A stretch of DNA of 64,000 bases from Muricea muricata (taxonomy: Eukaryota > Cnidaria > Anthozoa > Malacalcyonacea > Plexauridae): positions 3,660,501 through 3,724,500 of the forward strand of contig OY979720.1 in the NCBI GenBank assembly GCA_963855995.1. The letters run 5' to 3'. The notes beneath the pieces were generated by a model. That model was given only the letters and a program-made list of their open reading frames with translations. It was not told the DNA's origin and made no database searches. Positions 59,801 to 64,000 of this stretch are shown piece after piece. The first letter of the stretch is position 1. The number at the start of each line of letters is the position of its first letter. The position numbers were made by a program, and so were the translations under genes.

Positions 59801-62800
59801 GTACCAGACCATGGATATTATTATAAAAATGAACAATACACCCGTAGTCTCGTATTGATGTTATAAAGCCATGTGTTTTCATTCCAACTTCAACTTTCGA
59901 GAGGTGGGTTATGACGGGTAACTCGGAGTTAACCAAGGTCTTTTTGTGCGTCAAACGAAGACGTTTTCTTTCTGCCTCCACTTCAAGAACCTAAAATGAG
60001 CACCAGTATATTTGCTGTACTGTTAGCATTGAACTAAAACACAAACTGGAACGTACTGAAGCATCAAGTATTTCAACTTAATTAACTCACAAAACTGAAT
60101 CAACCTGACTTCAATCCCCCCCCCCCCCCCCCCAACAAACCACCTGAAACGATTAAGTGAAAATCTACAGTCACTTCCCTACAAAGGCCGTCGGTCGAAA
60201 AGTCCATTTTCACTTTATGATTTCAGGTAGTGAAAAAACCTACTCGTCGGATCCTGGTTTATTCTGTGATATCACTTTCTCCAAAAAATTTACAAAATTA
60301 ACTCGTAAATCAGGGGCCCGCCACCCCTTAGGAGTTGTTGTGAAACTAATCCCAGTATGCTACGCCACCACGTAACAACTTTTTTTCCCTTCATGAAATT
60401 AACTATCCATCGAGGAAAGACGTTTCACCCGTTCAGCTATCCTTATTAAATACAGATGATTACTCTACTTCATTTATACGCAAAAACATCGAGCTCAATC
60501 ATCGCCAACGTCGACTTAGTAAAAAATTTATATGTCTTTGTTTGTTTCCAATTTATCATACACATTATGCTCCAGGGTTAAAAACGCTGATACTATATCT
60601 ACAATTAACCATTTCTTACTCGACATTTCACTGTCTTTCCTTCGTACAACTTTTTCTCCGGATGTTTAAGTGTGACGTCAGCATAATGAAGAGATTGACA
60701 ATATCCTCGGATGCGATCAGACAAGCTGACCAACACACCAGACTTTAACAAACTTTCGATTTTGCCCTAAATACCGTAAAAAATGACAATGTCTTCGGAG
60801 ATGATCAATATACGGGGTGTTACTGGAAGTTTTAGATCCAGCCTGGACAAGCCGAAAGGTATACCTGACGACGGCGGGAATCGAGCCTACGAAATTTTGA
60901 ATGCTAGCCCAACACTCTGAGCGAAGAAGTCAGGTCGGTTGGTTCAAATCCCGCCTTGGTCAGGTATATTTTTCAGCTCGTCCGGTGTGAATATAAACTC
61001 AGAGTAACACCACAAACATTATTTTCCCCTGAGTGCATGACACCAAGATACATAAAAACCATTATCACATTATAATCAATCTCTGAATATGAACTATTCT
61101 TACAGTAACGACAACACCAGGTTTAATATCTTGATATCTGATAAACGGTTGCTCGAGGACAGACCTGCGTAAGATAAACAAACACATACAGTGTGACATA
61201 TACAGTATGACATACAGTCGTGCTAGGAATCAAGGCCATTCATTAAATCATTAAAAGTGGAAAAGGTAACTGGGACGTACAGATAGGGTTACGTTACTTA
61301 GGAGCAGTTTACACAGCTGGCCCTAACTGGCACCAGCAGGCCTTCAAATTTCCCATATGTTAACACTTGACAAAAAAAGGTTGGCCTTGATTCCCAGTAC
61401 GATTGAGTATAAAACATGTTGTATGGAAGAAAAACTCAGGTTTTAAAAGAATATTCAATTATTCGTCGGTTTTTTCTTGAAAATTTAATTGGAAACTTAA
61501 AATTACGAGTTGCATACAAGGCTAATATGCACCCGCTTGGATGCAGGCGACTAGGTGACCTTCTGGGCCAAATGACAGATGATACTTACTTTTCCAATGT
61601 GACTAATGCCAAACCAACCATCGAGTTGAAACTGAGGATTCGGCAACTGAAGTAGAAAGAAATAGACGTCAATAGTTTGCGTTATAAAAACAAAATGAAT
61701 ATCACGATCATTATAATACCAACCTGTGTTTAGTTCCAGCCTTGAAATGTTTGTCAATCTTCGTTACATTTTCGTCTGACAATCGAGAAATCTGCAGAAA
61801 TGAGATACACAATTTTCAATAAAGATTTCGAGACTTGAAATTAGTTTCAACGACAACGTTTAATGCTTATATTCACTTCGATAGTACACATTAGAGCTTG
61901 AGGATTTCATATCACTATATAAAAACATTGCGACGCGCAAAGTCAGTTGTCACTCTCGTATTCTCCGCCACTGGCGATAAATTTATTGCTAACTACTTGT
62001 TCTTTCGCGCTCTTAGTGAAAGGTCAAACAGAAGTGGAAAGAAGCAGAGCAAATTTCTTCAACAGCGAATAGTGCAAGAAAATGATTTCTTTCCCAAAAA
62101 TATCAAAATTATGGAGTGGAAAACTGGCTTAAACAAAAGCACCGACGTCGCAAGGAAATAAATAATCGCTTTGAATGCCAATACTAACGTGCGCATATCC
62201 TGACAGTTCTTCAGTCAATTCGAGAAGTAGACCTTTACTTTGATCAAGTCTTGTAACGATTGTTTCTTCATTGATGTCTCCGATACTGTGGCTTGAGAGA
62301 CTCATTGCTTCACCATTTACCAAATGCTTCAGATTACTCAAGCCAACCGTCTTGGTTGATGGACAGATGTAAGTTATCCGACAAACAAGCTGCAGAGCGG
62401 CAAAGCTTAACTTTATCATCCAAAAAATAGCACAGTTTTACATGCAATTCAATAGGAATGTTAACAGCAGTGCAAGTCTATTACCAAAACAAGCAGTGGT
62501 TGTATGATAAGTTAGAGTGATAGGTTTTTTTATAAGTGCAAATGCCGTTGATATCCATTCAGGCTGTAAAAGATTCCTGTGTTTTTAGAGGCTATGGGGC
62601 AATGTGATGTTCTCCAAACGAACCGACGTTTCATACCTTTGTTTTAACAGGGTATGTTTCCTTAACCTCTCCGTTCCCACCATGCTCAGCAAGATGAAGA
62701 AGATCTAGACAGCCTTCAAAACCACCAAGAAACGTCACCACAATGCCGTGCGAGTTTACCTGAGGTGCGAAACAATTTATTACAATGCGATTGAAACAAA

Positions 62801-64000
62801 CCATTGTGGAAAGTGCGCGTAACTGATCAGGACCGTACCAATAACTCCCCCCCCCCCCCCCTCTCCATAAAAAGCAAACACGACTTACTTGTTTAACAGA
62901 AGACTTCACCAACATTCCAGGCAATAACCCAGAAAACACAACCTCTTCCTTTTGAGTAGTCTTAGAAAGAAAAGAAATTTTCCACGGTGAAAATGCGACG
63001 ATCAAATAGTTGTCGGTTGTAGAAAAGTTGGATCACACTATCCACCCGATAGTGATTTTTCAACTGCAGCAGAAAGGCAGAAAATCAATGACACCAGGAA
63101 TGTTGAACTCGCAAGAGATAAAAAGTGAATTCAACTCCAAAATGCTGAAATCTCATAAGTTTTACAAGTTATTGAGCATGTTTAGAAAGTTTGAGGAAAT
63201 CACTATTCTATGGATAGCGTTATTCAGCCTTCTTACAACTGAGCTTACAAGACTACTTAATTTAATTAAACTGATAGTTTAAAATGACGTAACATTATTC
63301 GTTCGTATGTGAATAACTCTTCTTGTTTTCCATCTTTATAGATCAGAAACATATGTGCAGAGTATAAATAAATTGTCTAGATGCGTAGCGAATTCACGGT
63401 ATAAAAGCAACCAACGCTGTACTGACAGAAGGAAGCATCACTTACAATATTAGTTTTAGATTTGATCTTGTCAATCTGCAACTGAACCATTCGTTTATCT
63501 GAACTTGTTGAGCTGATAATACAATCCAAGACCTGACCAAGTTTCAGCTTTTCTTAAAATTCAGAAAAATAAATCCCTTTTGAACTTGAAACAGAATTAG
63601 CAAGATCCTGAAGAGGGGACCTCTATTCCCTTTCCAGCCAAAACGTTGACTATGTCTCATTGTCCAAGTGTGCAAATCCCATAGTCCTAATGGCTGCCTG
63701 GCTCAAATCTTAATCCAATTGCCATTTTATATTGTTTTTTTTTTCACCAATGAATCCCAGTCCTAGACCCTCAATTAGGAATACATGGAATGTAATCACA
63801 TTTGCAAGTATGAATCACCACAAAAATTATTTTGTTGGGAGCATCAGGTGCTAATGGTGACTTTAGAGACCTACCAGAGACCATCTTTTTGAGTAAAAAT
63901 CCTTTCATGCCTTTTATCCCAAGGTCTACAGAATACCCATGATCCTCTTCACTGGTTATATAACCAGATATCACCATATTAGGACAAACAGAATTAGAAG
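47887..64000 (-). CDS. PDCD11: RRP5 homolog / PDCD11, ribosome biogenesis factor (5' end beyond right edge)
   Basis: Nucleolar protein needed for pre-rRNA processing of both subunits. 41 phase-consistent exons give 1532 residues (human 1871): 63875-64000, 63446-63552, 62889-62960, 62637-62759, 62189-62389, 61724-61791, 61590-61646, 61104-61164, 59785-59990, 59342-59450, 59042-59092, 58692-58904, 58189-58263, 57988-58083, 57825-57893, 57440-57614, 57031-57083, 56739-56820, 56485-56621, 56172-56282, 56024-56094, 55143-55247, 54922-55021, 54699-54781, 54514-54576, 54196-54304, 53815-53898, 53524-53626, 52924-53098, 52657-52739, 52243-52342, 51388-51575, 51104-51195, 50793-50828, 50602-50715, 50190-50258, 49680-49864, 49240-49408, 48772-48925, 48224-48389, 47887-48046. 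Tandem S1 RNA-binding repeats ([31 protein letters not shown]) precede an acidic/basic linker (50.2-51.6 kb) and C-terminal HAT repeats ([42 protein letters not shown]). Confidence 0.95.
49035..49208. repeat. Dispersed CTTGATG-rich repeat, copy 2 (RRP5 intron)
   Basis: Shares with 28753-29050 the blocks CATCAA.C.GATATCAG.ATG and CTTGATGATAACAAGT, then AGTTGTCAACAG and ATCCACAACTTGCAT. Lies between RRP5 exons 49240-49408 and 48772-48925. Confidence 0.65.
49968..50157. mobile_element. Truncated inverted copy of the 220-bp MITE (copy B)
   Basis: The reverse complement of most of 3298-3517: AGTGGGGGTCAACCCAAAAT at the left, CACGTGAAACCCAAGAAT at the right. The opposite terminus is lost. It lies in the RRP5 intron between exons 50190-50258 and 49680-49864. 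Confidence 0.78.
55452..55687. mobile_element. MITE, 236 bp, GGGCC(A/G)GTTGTTCAAA ends
   Basis: The left end GGGCCAGTTGTTCAAAAGC and right end (reverse complement) GGGCCGGTTGTTCAAAGC are inverted; a second block GGTTA..TTAACCC..GGGTTAACG is mirrored as GGGTTAGC..TTAAAG. It sits in the RRP5 intron between exons 56024-56094 and 55143-55247. Confidence 0.75.
56860..56987. repeat. Inverted repeat of about 27 bp in RRP5 intron
   Basis: ACTAAAACACAAAACTATTG (56860 on) is mirrored by CAATAGTTTTGTGTTTTAGT (ending 56987), separated by about 75 bp. Ends are perfect; could be a very short MITE. Confidence 0.7.
59549..59680. repeat. Imperfect inverted repeat of about 42 bp in RRP5 intron
   Basis: AGAAAGAAACAGATTCCGAA and its continuation GAATAGAGACATC are mirrored by GATGTCTTTATTCTTCGGAG and TTTGTTTC. 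Eroded arms suggest an old palindromic insertion. Confidence 0.6.

Noticed and set aside
61720-61791. Alternative RRP5 donor four bases downstream giving KHRL
   Set aside because: It would shift the next exon out of the frame that encodes [19 protein letters not shown], which matches RRP5; the donor at 61723 keeps phase on both sides.
62961-63005. Extension of the RRP5 exon upstream ([13 protein letters not shown])
   Set aside because: No acceptor AG precedes it in frame before a stop, and the family alignment runs directly from the 63446-63552 exon to TTQKEE.
1-64000. CRISPR arrays, operons, prophage or bacterial insertion sequences
   Set aside because: No regularly spaced repeats, no bacterial-type coding density, and all confirmed genes have eukaryotic introns or animal-specific families.

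Overview
This is intron-rich, AT-rich animal DNA, most likely from an invertebrate. A cnidarian (possibly anthozoan) source fits the protein divergence and the density of TTAA- and hAT-type elements, but the sequence alone does not prove it. It is not prokaryotic: coding is in short exons with GT-AG borders, there are no operons, and most long open frames outside exons are chance. I assembled gene models by hand, requiring splice sites, reading phase and similarity to remembered family sequences to agree at each junction.

Layout. (1) About 1.0-13.8 kb, minus strand: the N-terminal half of a DOCK guanine-nucleotide exchange factor (SH3, DHR-1, start of the armadillo region), closest to DOCK3/DOCK4 where I could compare, running off the left edge. 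(2) 14.4-25.9 kb, plus strand: a complete mTOR kinase gene in only five coding exons. It lies head-to-head with DOCK across about 645 bp. Its second intron contains an apparently intact 2.8-kb Kolobok-like DNA transposon with a 581-residue transposase. (3) 27.8-31.9 kb, minus: a complete peroxisomal ABCD-type half transporter. (4) 31.9-35.9 kb: repeat-rich spacer with hAT-like debris and foldback elements. (5) 36.0-37.2 kb, minus: a GOLGA7/ERF4-family palmitoylation cofactor in three exons. (6) 39.4-40.1 kb, minus: an intronless full-length CFAP299. (7) 42.1-46.0 kb, plus: a CREBRF (REPTOR-type) bZIP factor. (8) 46.0-47.9 kb: repeat-rich spacer. (9) 47.9-64.0 kb, minus: PDCD11/RRP5, about 41 exons, missing only its N-terminal portion beyond the right edge.

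These are ordinary housekeeping and signalling genes. One functional thread links several of them: TOR kinase, a CREBRF/REPTOR-type factor (a TORC1 target in flies) and RRP5 (a ribosome-biogenesis factor) are within 50 kb. Whether that linkage matters is untested. Mobile DNA is mainly non-autonomous: three hAT-type elements with perfect 8-bp target duplications, two copies of a long-inverted-repeat family with TTAA at its ends, and several palindromic elements. I found no rRNA, convincing tRNA, CRISPR array or viral gene.
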